A DNA stretch of 64,000 nucleotides from ChocPot-Mid sp043804925 (GTDB lineage: Bacteria; Bacteroidota; Ignavibacteria; Kapaibacteriales; UBA2268): positions 1 to 64,000 of the forward strand of contig JAZDIP010000008.1 in the NCBI GenBank assembly GCA_043804925.1, given 5' to 3'. This document shows positions 10,127 to 19,393 of this stretch, in pieces (within the stretch, counting starts at the first letter, position 1; each line of letters starts with the position of its first letter). The notes under the pieces are model-generated. The model was not told the origin of the DNA, searched no databases, and was given only the letters and a program-made list of their open reading frames with translations. The translations under genes were made by a program, and so were the position numbers.

Positions 10127-10985
10127 AAAAAAACTCTGCGAAACTTTGCGAAAACTTCGTACCCTTTGCGTTTAAATTCTTACGGATAACGGACAACCGA
10201 AAACGGAAAACAAAATCAAAATCCTTTTAAAATAAAATCCATTACGTTTCATTCCCACCCCGTAATTTCGTCCAGCTTGTTCTTTGTAAATAGAAATGGT
10301 CAATCTCCCCTCTATCAAGAGGGGTTAGGGGTGTGTAGCTCTGTGTAACTCTGATCATCCTCTGAGTAGCTCTGTGTAACTGTCTTTCGTGTTTTATGTT
10401 TTCGCTTTTCACGTTCTCACGTTCTCACGTTTTTACTTTTCACGAAAAAATCATATAAATCAAAAAAATCACAGAACAGACAACCGAAAACGAAAAACAA
10501 AAAATCTACGCAAAATGCGACAAATTCAATTTTCATCGAAACAAACAATTGAAAAATGGAAACTTAACTTAACTCGTTTTTGTCGCAAGCATTAAAAGTA
10601 GAACCGACACCGACGACAAAAACAAAAATCTTAAAAATGCGGTGAATTTGGTGAAACTAACTTTTTCAAACCCGTTAATTCCTTAATAGATAGCGAATTA
10701 CAAAATCAATGAATTTCACCTCTCGGGGAAACAACAATTCAATTCAAGGTGAAAATCTACGAAATCCAATAATCTGCGTAAATCTGCGATTCAGACAATG
10801 GCTTTGAGTCCTTGGAGTTTAAAAACAAATTCGTAATTGACTTCCTCCAACAATAATTCCATTTTTTTCTTGTCAGATTAATATATTTATATTATATTGT
10901 TAAACTATGCTAATTAAATTTCTAATATTTTAGCTCAATTACTTTGTCTTTAGCATGGTTTTTGTTAACAAGGGGGGAATAAGAA
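10127..10985. other. Non-coding stretch of short repeats
   Basis: No believable gene. The stretch is a patchwork of degenerate repeats: CTCTGTGTAACTCTG units (10338-10382), CACGTTCT units (10417-10433), two copies of a GACAACCGAAAACG-type unit (about 10191 and 10478), and CTGCG-rich phrases at 10750-10795. A purine-rich ribosome site (AAGGGGGG, 10970-10977) for the next gene closes it. A 68-codon open frame at 10389-10595 consists of this repeat material and has no protein character. Confidence 0.6.
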
Positions 10986-13769
10986 TTGTTAATTATTTGG
11001 GGAAAAACGTTGAGAATTTTGAGGTTGGTATATATTATATTTATTACTTTACTTGTTTGTTTTGGATTTTCTAAAGCTGACGAAACGCTTACAAACGAAC
11101 AGACGGTAAATCAAGAAAAGATTCAATCTGTAGAAAGTTCAAAAGTTGAAAGTTTGAAAGATACTGTTTTATTGAAGAATGTTCCTGCTAAAAATGATAC
11201 TTTGCGGCAACAGGAGAAAGCTCCGAAGCAGGATATACGCATTCCTTTTGAATTAAGACCAAAGGCAGACCCACGTCCTCAGACGGAACCCCGTCCTCAA
11301 CCCGAATCCAGACCTCAATCAGACACAGGTCCCCCGAATGATAAGCGTCCGGCTGTTGATAGCAAGCAGACTGTAGCTCCTGTCAGGGTTCAATCGCCTA
11401 ATACTTTTCAAAAAGATAAATATTTGAATCCTCCACCAAAATATCAAAAGCCAACAATTGATATTAAAACAAAAACAGTACAAACTCAGGAAACCGAAAT
11501 TAATAATTTACAGGTATTCCCCGATGAATATTCTGAACTTGATGATTATCCGTCAAATGCTGCTAAAGATAATGACGTTATATTGAAAACACTTGAGCAT
11601 GCCAGGCAAAAATATGTTCAGGCGATTATTCTTGTTCAAAAAGGTGATACTACAAATGCTTCAGGTTACTTCGAAAAAGCCATTGAAATTTTAAATAGAT
11701 TAACCGGTTATCCCGGAATAGAGAAAAATCAAAATTTCACTGATCTTGCCACATCAATCATGGATGATTATGAGAATTTTGTTGGTTCAATAGAAAATCT
11801 TGATGACAACTCTCCATTTTTTGCAATAAGAGAAAAATTATTTAAGGAAATCGAGTTCAGTGAAGCTGTTAACTCACCTAAAATCGTTACAATCGAGCTA
11901 CCGAAAGATACTTCTGTTAGTTTAGTTGGTTCAAAGCCGCTTGTACCCGAACCGAAGCTTGTTGTGATACCTTTGGACGAGAATGAGGAAGTTTTGAAGA
12001 ACATTGCTTTTTTAACAGAAGAAGGCAAAAAAGGCGGTAAACGTTTTTTCAAGAAGTGGTTGGAACGTACTACCAAGTGGTTCCCTATGATGAGGCGTAT
12101 AGCAGCAGAAGAAGGAATGCCCGAGGAATTGATTTATCTTTCGTTAATAGAAAGCGGTTTGAGGCCGGATGCCGTTTCTCATGCAAATGCTGTCGGTTTA
12201 TGGCAGTTTGTCAGAACTACGGGGCAGGATTATGACCTGAATATTGAACCCTCGTCTTGGGTTGATGAAAGACGTGACCCTGAAAAGTCAACAAGAGCTG
12301 CAATGAGATTTTTAAAAGACCTTTACGGAATGTTTAATGACTGGCATCTTGCTCTTGCATCATACAATTGTGGAGGCGGTAGAGTAAGAAGAACGCTAAA
12401 AAGTTTCGGTACAGATACTTCTACTTTTTGGGATATACGGGATAAATTACCAAAAGAAACACAACAATATGTTCCTTTATACATTGCAACAACCAAAATT
12501 GCTTTGAATCCATTCGCCTATGGTTTCAACACCGATAGTTTGAAGTTCGAAGAGGAATATGTTTATGACACATATATTTTGAATGAACCTGTCAGTTTAA
12601 GCGTAATTGCTAAATGCGCCGATACAACACGGGAGATTATACAGCAACTAAATCCTGAGTTGTTAAGAACGATTACACCTCCGAATTTGGATTCTTATAC
12701 GATTAAAATTCCTAAGAACAAAGTCCAGCTATTTGTAGCAAATTATTCGACTCTATCACCCGAAGACAAACAACCCTGGATTGAACATAAAGTAAGTTCG
12801 GGCGAATCAATTGCGAAAATAGCAAGAGATTATGATGTATCCCGAAATGAAATAGCAAGTGCAAACGGTCTTCCGAGTTATCGGAGCAAGGTAAAAGCCG
12901 GTTCGATATTAAAAATCCCTGTTGATAAGGATTATTATGCCGAAAAGAAAAGGATAGAAGAAGACAAAGCTGAAATAGTTGCCGTAAGTACGAAATTAGC
13001 CGATGATAAAAAAGCGCTTATGCATACTGTTAAGCCGGGAGAGTCTCTTTATAGCATTGCTAATAGGTATGGCATAAGAATGACTGATTTAAGAAATTTA
13101 AATAATATACCTTATGATGACGATAATATTAACGTGGGGCAAAAATTAATTGTTTCGCAATCGGAGAATAAACCGTCACTTGCCGGTAATACAAAAACAG
13201 AATCAACTAACGACCCAACAAAGCCGGAAACAAAATATATTAGACATAAAGTAAAAGCTAACGAAACTCTTCACGCCATAGCTGAAAATTATAATCTTTC
13301 GATTGATGCAATTAAAACAACCAACAATCTGAAAGACGACAAAATTTTACAAGGGCAAATGCTTGCAATCGAAATACCTTCCGCTTCAAAAGCAAATTTC
13401 AGTACAAAAACTTCATCGGGTAAAACTCTTATACACGAGGTTAAACCTGACGAAACTTTAGGTACAATAGCCGGTATTTACGGAGTATCCGAAGAAAACA
13501 TTTTAAAATGGAATCCGGATAATATTGACGGCTCTACAATTTTTGCCGGTACCTTATTGAAAATCGAAGAACCAAGCATATCCAAAGGTTCGGCACAGGC
13601 AACTCCTAAAAATGTTAATAAAGCCCCAAAATATTATACTGTAAAAAGGGGAGACACACTATCGTCTTTATCCAGAAAATTCGGAGTAAGCATCGAAGAA
13701 CTTCAATTACGCAACAAAGGACTTGAACCGGATAAATTAAGAGTTGGGCAAAGAGTAAGGATTCAGTAA
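10986..13769 (+). CDS. mltD: MltD-like lytic transglycosylase with five LysM domains
   Basis: A 927-residue envelope murein hydrolase. A signal/anchor segment (LRLVYIIFITLLVCFGF) is followed by a proline-rich linker with degenerate xPRPQ repeats (residues ~90-120). Next comes a helical region and an SLT lytic transglycosylase domain (~365-510) with the catalytic glutamate in SLIESGL (near residue 388) and AVGLWQF. Five LysM peptidoglycan-binding modules start near residues 600, 679, 753, 816 and 883 (HKVSSGES, HTVKPGES, HKVKANET, HEVKPDET, YTVKRGDT). The start is TTG at 10986 with a strong upstream AAGGGGGG; no ATG sits before the signal segment. MltD proteins usually have two or three LysM modules, so five is on the high side. 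It stands alone. Confidence 0.9.
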   Translation: MLIIWGKTLRILRLVYIIFITLLVCFGFSKADETLTNEQTVNQEKIQSVESSKVESLKDTVLLKNVPAKNDTLRQQEKAPKQDIRIPFELRPKADPRPQTEPRPQPESRPQSDTGPPNDKRPAVDSKQTVAPVRVQSPNTFQKDKYLNPPPKYQKPTIDIKTKTVQTQETEINNLQVFPDEYSELDDYPSNAAKDNDVILKTLEHARQKYVQAIILVQKGDTTNASGYFEKAIEILNRLTGYPGIEKNQNFTDLATSIMDDYENFVGSIENLDDNSPFFAIREKLFKEIEFSEAVNSPKIVTIELPKDTSVSLVGSKPLVPEPKLVVIPLDENEEVLKNIAFLTEEGKKGGKRFFKKWLERTTKWFPMMRRIAAEEGMPEELIYLSLIESGLRPDAVSHANAVGLWQFVRTTGQDYDLNIEPSSWVDERRDPEKSTRAAMRFLKDLYGMFNDWHLALASYNCGGGRVRRTLKSFGTDTSTFWDIRDKLPKETQQYVPLYIATTKIALNPFAYGFNTDSLKFEEEYVYDTYILNEPVSLSVIAKCADTTREIIQQLNPELLRTITPPNLDSYTIKIPKNKVQLFVANYSTLSPEDKQPWIEHKVSSGESIAKIARDYDVSRNEIASANGLPSYRSKVKAGSILKIPVDKDYYAEKKRIEEDKAEIVAVSTKLADDKKALMHTVKPGESLYSIANRYGIRMTDLRNLNNIPYDDDNINVGQKLIVSQSENKPSLAGNTKTESTNDPTKPETKYIRHKVKANETLHAIAENYNLSIDAIKTTNNLKDDKILQGQMLAIEIPSASKANFSTKTSSGKTLIHEVKPDETLGTIAGIYGVSEENILKWNPDNIDGSTIFAGTLLKIEEPSISKGSAQATPKNVNKAPKYYTVKRGDTLSSLSRKFGVSIEELQLRNKGLEPDKLRVGQRVRIQ

Positions 13770-14007
13770 CATAAGTTAAATAAGTTTAATAAGTTGATAG
13801 ACTGAAAAGAGTTTTGACTTTTGCTTTTTATAGATTCGATTTGATTTCTTCTTGTTTTTACGCTCTTATATTCCAAATTTTATAAATTTTAAAAATTATT
13901 CAACATGAAGTAGCATTCTGTAAAATATGTCTTAAATTCATCATATTTCTTATATTTGTAATTTCTTGTACTAAATATTTTTTAAACAAAATTTTTTCAA
14001 TAACACT

Positions 14008-15111
14008 GTGGATATATCCGACATTAAAAAAATAGCAGTGATAATGGCAGGAGGAACAGGTGAAAAACTTTGGCCCCGAAGTGTCGAAGCAATACCTAAA
14101 CAATTTTGCCATTTTGTAGGTACCGGTACAATGATACAAAATACTTACAAAAGGTTATTGCCTCTGTTTAGCGAAGAAGATATATTTATCGTAACGAATA
14201 AATTGTTGGCAGGTCTTGTCAGGGAGCAGATACCTGAATTACCAGATGAGAATTTAATTTTGGAACCTTTCGGAAAAAATACTGCACCTTGTTTGGCTTT
14301 AGCAGCTTCTGTTTTAGGGGATAAACTTACAGATGATACGGTGATAGTTGCTCTGCCTTCAGACCATTTCATCGGTAATGTCGGTGAATATATTGAAAGT
14401 TTGGAAACTTCTATCAGATTTGCTTTTGATAAAAAAGGAATTGTTACGATAGGTGTCAAGCCGACAAGACCTGAAACCGGATACGGTTATATTCAAATTA
14501 AGGATACTAAAGAAGACCTCGAGGATATGTTTGAACAGGAAGTCAGATACTCTTCCGCATTTGCAGAAAAACCGGATATAGCCACAGCCAGAAGATTTCT
14601 GGAATCTGGTGATTTTCTTTGGAACAGCGGCATTTTTATTTGGAGGACAGACACTTTTTGGTACTCTTTTAAAAAATATCTGCCGGACCATAACAGATTG
14701 TTCTCATTGATTGAAAAAAACATTGGTAAGAGCTATTATGATAGGATACTCGAAGAAACATACAGACAACTTCAGGCAGTATCTGTTGACTATGCAATTT
14801 TGGAAAAAGCCGATAATGTGTTTGTTGTTAAATCAAAATTTGCTTGGAGTGACCTGGGCAATTGGGATGAGTTGTTCAAACTAAAAATGAAAGATGCAAG
14901 GTATAATTTCATAGAAGGCAGTGTCGTTCCTGTGAATATCAGGAATTGTTTTGTAAGCGCAAAGGACAAAGTAATAGGAATTGTCGGAGTTGATAATTTG
15001 ATTGTAATTGAAGAAGAGAATGCAATAATCATTTGCAGTAAAGATAAATCCGATGACGTAAAAGAAATTGTGGATTTTATCAAAAGGAAGCATATTTCTT
15101 CTTATTTATAA
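14008..15111 (+). CDS. manC: Mannose-1-phosphate guanylyltransferase
   Basis: A 367-residue nucleotidyltransferase that makes GDP-mannose from mannose-1-phosphate and GTP, feeding surface polysaccharide synthesis. The signature loop is near the N-terminus (MAGGTGEKLWPRS), followed by IPKQF; ALPSDHFI, FAEKP and FLWNSGIFIW are further family motifs. Length fits the single-domain ManC/RfbM type without a fused isomerase. The start used is GTG at 14008: the only nearby ATG (14044) would cut into the nucleotide-binding loop. No ribosome site is evident. A terminator follows at 15127. Substrate specificity (mannose rather than glucose) is inferred from the motif set. Confidence 0.88.
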   Translation: MDISDIKKIAVIMAGGTGEKLWPRSVEAIPKQFCHFVGTGTMIQNTYKRLLPLFSEEDIFIVTNKLLAGLVREQIPELPDENLILEPFGKNTAPCLALAASVLGDKLTDDTVIVALPSDHFIGNVGEYIESLETSIRFAFDKKGIVTIGVKPTRPETGYGYIQIKDTKEDLEDMFEQEVRYSSAFAEKPDIATARRFLESGDFLWNSGIFIWRTDTFWYSFKKYLPDHNRLFSLIEKNIGKSYYDRILEETYRQLQAVSVDYAILEKADNVFVVKSKFAWSDLGNWDELFKLKMKDARYNFIEGSVVPVNIRNCFVSAKDKVIGIVGVDNLIVIEEENAIIICSKDKSDDVKEIVDFIKRKHISSYL

Positions 15112-15126
15112 GCCGCCAGGTATTGG

Positions 15127-15158
15127 TGGACTGTTGTCAATGATGACAATCCATTTTT
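15127..15158 (+). terminator. Rho-independent terminator after manC
   Basis: Stem TTGTCA/TGACAA (15134-15139, 15144-15149) with a four-base loop is extended by TGGA/TCCA on the other side of a 3-base bulge, and is followed by five Ts at 15154-15158. It lies 16 bases after the manC stop. Confidence 0.6.
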
Positions 15159-15311
15159 GAATACTTGTTTGTAGGGAAATGCACAAGCAGTCCTCATAGG
15201 TTGGCTGGTAAATGATATTATTTTTAAAATGATTTTAAATTTTAATTATTCCGATCCCTTCAGCATTAAATTATGCTAAAAAAGATGTGAAACGGTTAAA
15301 GGAATTTGAAT

Positions 15312-15773
15312 ATGAGAAAAATTTACAATTTGATGTTATTAATTTTGGTGATAGCTCTATCATCATGTACATCTTTTGTCAGATTCACATCTGATGATAT
15401 GATTAAAGCGGAAAACGTTTCATCAGTTATTTCGGTATCAAATCCAGAATTACCTGATTTGACGGAAGAAGATTTTAACGGAGAAACATTTACAGGTGTT
15501 TGTTCGTATTATGCCGATAAATTTCATGGGAAAAAAACAGCAAGCGGGGAGATTTTCGACCAGGAAGATTTCACTGCTGCACACAGAACATTGCCATTTG
15601 GTACTAAAGTTCTTGTAACAAATCTCGAGAATAACAGGAGTGTGATTGTCAGAGTCAACGACAGAGGACCATTCAAAAAGAACAGATTGATTGACTTATC
15701 TCGCGCTGCTGCAGAAGAATTGGATATGATAAAGTCCGGTATTGTCGAAGTAGAAATACGAATTTTAAAATAG
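15312..15773 (+). CDS. rlpA: RlpA-family lipoprotein (septal ring lytic transglycosylase type)
   Basis: A 153-residue lipoprotein from the ATG at 15312, chosen over a TTG six bases earlier because AAAGGAA sits at the right distance. The signal peptide ends in a lipobox (ALSSC). The rest is a double-psi beta-barrel RlpA domain: GVCSYYADKFHGKKTASGE, then TAAHRTLPFGTKVLV, VRVNDRGPF and IDLSRAAAEELDMI, all matching the family's conserved order. RlpA enzymes act on naked glycan at the septum. There is no C-terminal SPOR domain, so septal targeting by SPOR is absent; the domain-only form is common outside Proteobacteria. Confidence 0.9.
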   Translation: MRKIYNLMLLILVIALSSCTSFVRFTSDDMIKAENVSSVISVSNPELPDLTEEDFNGETFTGVCSYYADKFHGKKTASGEIFDQEDFTAAHRTLPFGTKVLVTNLENNRSVIVRVNDRGPFKKNRLIDLSRAAAEELDMIKSGIVEVEIRILK

Positions 15774-15942
15774 TGCTAATGTTTTAATTTGCAAATCTTA
15801 AATTATTCCTGTCTTGTCCTGAATTAGGTTGACAAAAAATCAGTTTAAAAATGTTTGTTGAACAAAAATTTCTTTTTCAAAACTAAATAATTTTAGCATT
15901 TTTCCATTAGCTTGTCATAATCACTATAGGAGACAATCCTTT

Positions 15943-16140
15943 TTACTGAATTCTTCCTGCACTTATGTCTTTTCGAACTTTTTGGGCAAGCGTAGTAAGT
16001 TCGACTTGTGAATTCTCGAATTGTCTATTCCAGAGTATTTCATCTTGGATTTCTTCTAAAATCAAATAAGCTATTGATTCTTGCCTGTCTTCAGCAAGAA
16101 CGATAAGTTTAGCCCATGCCTGCAGTAATAGTTGTGTCAT
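15943..16140 (-). CDS. Small antitoxin-like protein, apparently orphan
   Basis: A 65-residue acidic helical protein from the ATG at 16140 (a TTG two codons earlier is also possible). The pattern (LAEDRQESIAYLILEEIQDE ... AGRI) resembles small antitoxins common in cyanobacteria and other phyla, which usually precede a RelE-like toxin. Here no toxin frame follows on the minus strand: the DNA after the stop contains stops in all frames within about 40 bases. The family resemblance is from memory of the motif and is tentative; it may be a relic. Confidence 0.5.
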   Translation of the reverse strand: MTQLLLQAWAKLIVLAEDRQESIAYLILEEIQDEILWNRQFENSQVELTTLAQKVRKDISAGRIQ

Positions 16141-16304
16141 AACCAATCTTTTTGCTTTTTAATTTCATACTTATTGAATAATTATACACTTAAAACGCAA
16201 ATTTATTGTAATTTTTCAAATCCGAAAACGAATAAAACTGTCTCTGAAAATACTTTATAGAAAATCAGGTTAATTTGAGGGTGATAATTTAAAATATATG
16301 ACAA

Positions 16305-16871
16305 TTATTTCTCTTTAGGAATAACTTTGATATAATCATCCCAATCATCAACATAACTCAATTTCTTTCGCAGACCATCGGTTAATTTCATATAAACTAT
16401 TACATCTTTTTTGATTTTGAATTTGTATTGCGATTGCCGGACTAATAATGGAATAGTTTTCACGCCGCGTGGTTCCACATCACAAATCATGTCACCATTA
16501 ACTTCTACTATTTTTGTAAAATAATAATCGAGTTTGAGAGGAGGCAAGCTGTCGGAATAAGTTGGATTTTCTTTGCTTTTTAAAGATTCTTCGAAATTAT
16601 ATCCTTGACCGACATTCATTATATAGCGTGTTCCCTGTTCAGTTGCTGAATTGAGATACATCCTTACATATTCAAATGTAATTTTAGTGTCTTTATCAGG
16701 AATCAGGGATTTGAAGAAAACACCTTTCTCGTTAATTACGAAACCCAAGTCAATAAGCTGGTCATTTGTAAGCACGAGATATTCCTTGTTTTTATTAGTG
16801 TTACATTGAACAAGTATATTAATTGCAATAAGTATGCTGAACAAGGCAATAAGTACTTTTTTCGTTTTCAT
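16305..16871 (-). CDS. Predicted lipoprotein of unknown function
   Basis: A 188-residue protein with an N-terminal signal segment (KKVLIALFSILIAINILVQC) whose terminal LVQC fits a lipobox, followed by a charged spacer (NTNKNKE). The mature part is a mix of beta-type segments and ends in a basic tail. I do not recognise the family. It stands alone between the antitoxin-like gene and methylmalonyl-CoA mutase, with an AT-rich upstream region. Confidence 0.65.
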   Translation of the reverse strand: MKTKKVLIALFSILIAINILVQCNTNKNKEYLVLTNDQLIDLGFVINEKGVFFKSLIPDKDTKITFEYVRMYLNSATEQGTRYIMNVGQGYNFEESLKSKENPTYSDSLPPLKLDYYFTKIVEVNGDMICDVEPRGVKTIPLLVRQSQYKFKIKKDVIVYMKLTDGLRKKLSYVDDWDDYIKVIPKEK

Positions 16872-17022
16872 AATTACCTCTAAATATAAATTTATTAAAT
16901 TATTTTATTGTTTCACCATTGTTTTTCAGAAATAATTCACATAATCAGGATTAAATTACAATAAATATATCATAAAAAAACAAATATTCTATTTTTGTTA
17001 AATGTTTTAATAACATTCTCAA

Positions 17023-19221
17023 TTATCCATTACTCATCATCTCCAACACCTTCTTCGCCGCTATCGGAATAACAGTTCCCGGTCCGAATATAAATGAAGC
17101 ACCGTTGTCATATAAAAACTGATAGTCCTGCGGAGGAATGACACCACCAACGACAATCATTATATCTTCCCTGCCGAGCTTTTTCAGTTCCTTAGCAAGT
17201 TCGGGTATGAGCGTTTTGTGTCCTGCCGCAAGAGAGCTGACTCCAACGATATGCACATCATTTTCAACTGCCTGTCTTGCCGTTTCTTCAGGTGTTTGGA
17301 AGAGTGGACCTATATCAACATCAAAACCCAAATCGGCAAATGCTGTTGAGATTACTTTCGCTCCGCGGTCATGTCCGTCCTGTCCCATTTTTGCAACGAG
17401 AATGCGTGGACGCCTGCCATCCTTTTCTGCAAATTCATCAGTCAGTTTTCGCACTTCTTCTATTTCGTTCTTGCCCGAAAACTCTGAACTATAAACACCC
17501 GAAATCGAGCGTATGACTGCTTTGTGCCTACCGTAAACTTCTTCCAATGCCATAGATATTTCTCCTAATGTTGCCCTGTTTCTTGCCGCTTCAATTGACA
17601 ATGCCAACAAATTACCTTCTTTCCCTTCTCCATTCTCCTTTTTCCCTGTTCCCTGTCTCGCCGCTCCTGTTAAAGCTTCTAAACTTTTTTGAACTTTCTC
17701 GTTGTCCCTTTCGGCTTTCAGTTTAGCAAGACGTTTTAATTGCTGTTCTTTAACTGCCGCATTGTCAACATCAAGAATTTCAATCGGGTCTTCATGTTCC
17801 AATTTATATTTATTTACACCGACGATAATTTCTTCTCCTGAGTCTATTCTTGCCTGTCTTCGAGCCGCCGCTTCCTCGATTCTCATTTTCGGAATACCTG
17901 TTTCAATTGCTTTGGACATGCCGCCAAGAGATTCAATTTCTTCGATATGCTCCCATGCTTTCTGCATAATATCCTGAGTAAGTTTCTCGACATAGTAAGA
18001 ACCAGCCCATGGGTCAACAGTACGGCAAATCCCCGTTTCTTCCTGAAGATAAATCTGAGTATTGCGTGCAATTCTTGCTGAAAAGTCTGTCGGCAAAGCA
18101 ATAGCTTCGTCAAGCGAATTTGTATGCAGTGACTGAGTTCCTCCCATTACCGCTGCCATTGCTTCAATGCAGGTACGAACAACATTATTGAATGGGTCTT
18201 GCTCCGTCAAACTCCATCCCGAAGTTTGCGAGTGTGTACGTAATGCCATTGATTTCGGATTTTTTGGATTGAATTGCTTAATAAGTTTTGCCCAGATAAC
18301 CCGAGCCGCTCTCATCTTAGCTATTTCCATGAAATAATCTTTACCTATTCCCCAAAAGAAAGAAATACGCGGTGCAAAATCATCAATATCCAATCCTGCT
18401 TTTATCCCTGAACGAACGTATTCCAGACCGTCTGTCAAAGTATAAGCCATTTCCAAATCAGCAGTAGCTCCCGCTTCCTGCATGTGATAACCCGAAACGG
18501 ATATACAATTGAACTTAGGCATATTCTTTGAAGTATAAGCGAAGATATCGGATATAATTCTCATAGAGGGCTCAGGTGGATATATGTATGTATTACGAAC
18601 CATATACTCTTTTAAAATATCATTTTGAATCGTACCGGTCAGTAGTTCCTGCTTAACTCCTTGCTCTTCTGCGGCAACAATATAAAAAGCCAATATAGGA
18701 AGCACTGCTCCATTCATAGTCATCGAAACGGACATCTTATCCAATGGAATTCCATCAAATAAAATCTTCATATCGAGAATTGAATCAATAGCAACACCTG
18801 CTTTTCCTACATCACCGATTACCCGTGGATGGTCAGAATCATAACCCCTGTGAGTAGCTAAGTCGAAAGCAACTGACAACCCCTTTTGCCCAGCTGCAAT
18901 ATTTCTTCTGTAAAAAGCATTACTTTCTTCAGCTGTAGAAAAACCTGCATACTGGCGAATTGTCCATGGCTGAGTTACGTACATTGTTGGATAGGGTCCC
19001 CTTAAAAACGGAGGAATCCCTGCCGCAAAGTCAAGGTCAATGCTTTTGTCAACCATATCTGAAGTATAAAGAGGCAAAACATCAATTTTTTCCAATGTAT
19101 GAAAAATCGATTCCTCAAACGATTTATTCTCTTTTTCGTATAGTTTTTTCCATTGCTCAAAATCAATTGATTTTGATTCAAACTTCAGTTCCATATTTTT
19201 AAAATCAGGATTTTTATTCAT
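17023..19221 (-). CDS. mutB: Methylmalonyl-CoA mutase, large subunit with B12-binding domain
   Basis: A 732-residue adenosylcobalamin enzyme interconverting succinyl-CoA and R-methylmalonyl-CoA (propionate/succinate metabolism). The start is ATG at 19221, preceded by AAAGGAA. The TIM-barrel catalytic part (~50-430) shows RGPYPTMYVTQPWTIRQYAGF and RTHSQTSGWSLTEQDPFNN. The C-terminal B12 domain (~590-730) has the DGHDRG motif supplying the cobalt-ligating histidine. The linker contains about ten extra residues (GTGKKENGEGKEG) encoded by a polypurine stretch (17615-17657) like the dispersed repeats nearby. No small subunit, epimerase or MeaB gene is in the window. It lies downstream of dsrP in the same direction, but a terminator separates them. 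Confidence 0.96.
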   Translation of the reverse strand: MNKNPDFKNMELKFESKSIDFEQWKKLYEKENKSFEESIFHTLEKIDVLPLYTSDMVDKSIDLDFAAGIPPFLRGPYPTMYVTQPWTIRQYAGFSTAEESNAFYRRNIAAGQKGLSVAFDLATHRGYDSDHPRVIGDVGKAGVAIDSILDMKILFDGIPLDKMSVSMTMNGAVLPILAFYIVAAEEQGVKQELLTGTIQNDILKEYMVRNTYIYPPEPSMRIISDIFAYTSKNMPKFNCISVSGYHMQEAGATADLEMAYTLTDGLEYVRSGIKAGLDIDDFAPRISFFWGIGKDYFMEIAKMRAARVIWAKLIKQFNPKNPKSMALRTHSQTSGWSLTEQDPFNNVVRTCIEAMAAVMGGTQSLHTNSLDEAIALPTDFSARIARNTQIYLQEETGICRTVDPWAGSYYVEKLTQDIMQKAWEHIEEIESLGGMSKAIETGIPKMRIEEAAARRQARIDSGEEIIVGVNKYKLEHEDPIEILDVDNAAVKEQQLKRLAKLKAERDNEKVQKSLEALTGAARQGTGKKENGEGKEGNLLALSIEAARNRATLGEISMALEEVYGRHKAVIRSISGVYSSEFSGKNEIEEVRKLTDEFAEKDGRRPRILVAKMGQDGHDRGAKVISTAFADLGFDVDIGPLFQTPEETARQAVENDVHIVGVSSLAAGHKTLIPELAKELKKLGREDIMIVVGGVIPPQDYQFLYDNGASFIFGPGTVIPIAAKKVLEMMSNG

Positions 19222-19307
19222 TACCAATTCCTTTTTCTCATTCTTTTTTAATTTGAAATAAAATAAAATGAAAATTACAAAAAAAAGATGTTGGATATAT
19301 CAAAAAT

Positions 19308-19346
19308 AGAAAATAAAAAAGAGGGCAGTGGAACCAATACCCTCTT
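19308..19346 (-). terminator. Terminator after dsrP
   Basis: On the minus strand, stem AAGAGGG/CCCTCTT (19346-19340 and 19325-19319) with a 14-base loop is followed by a T-run (19318-19308 region). It lies about 50 bases past the dsrP stop and should end the dsr operon before the mutase gene. Confidence 0.7.
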
Positions 19347-19393
19347 CTCAACAATCCCTTCTCCTTTCTCCCTTTTCCCTTCTCCTCAAAAAA

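Noticed and set aside
10389..10595. 68-codon frame in the repeat-rich gap
   Set aside because: Composed of degenerate repeats; amino-acid content is repeat-derived and no start signal is present.
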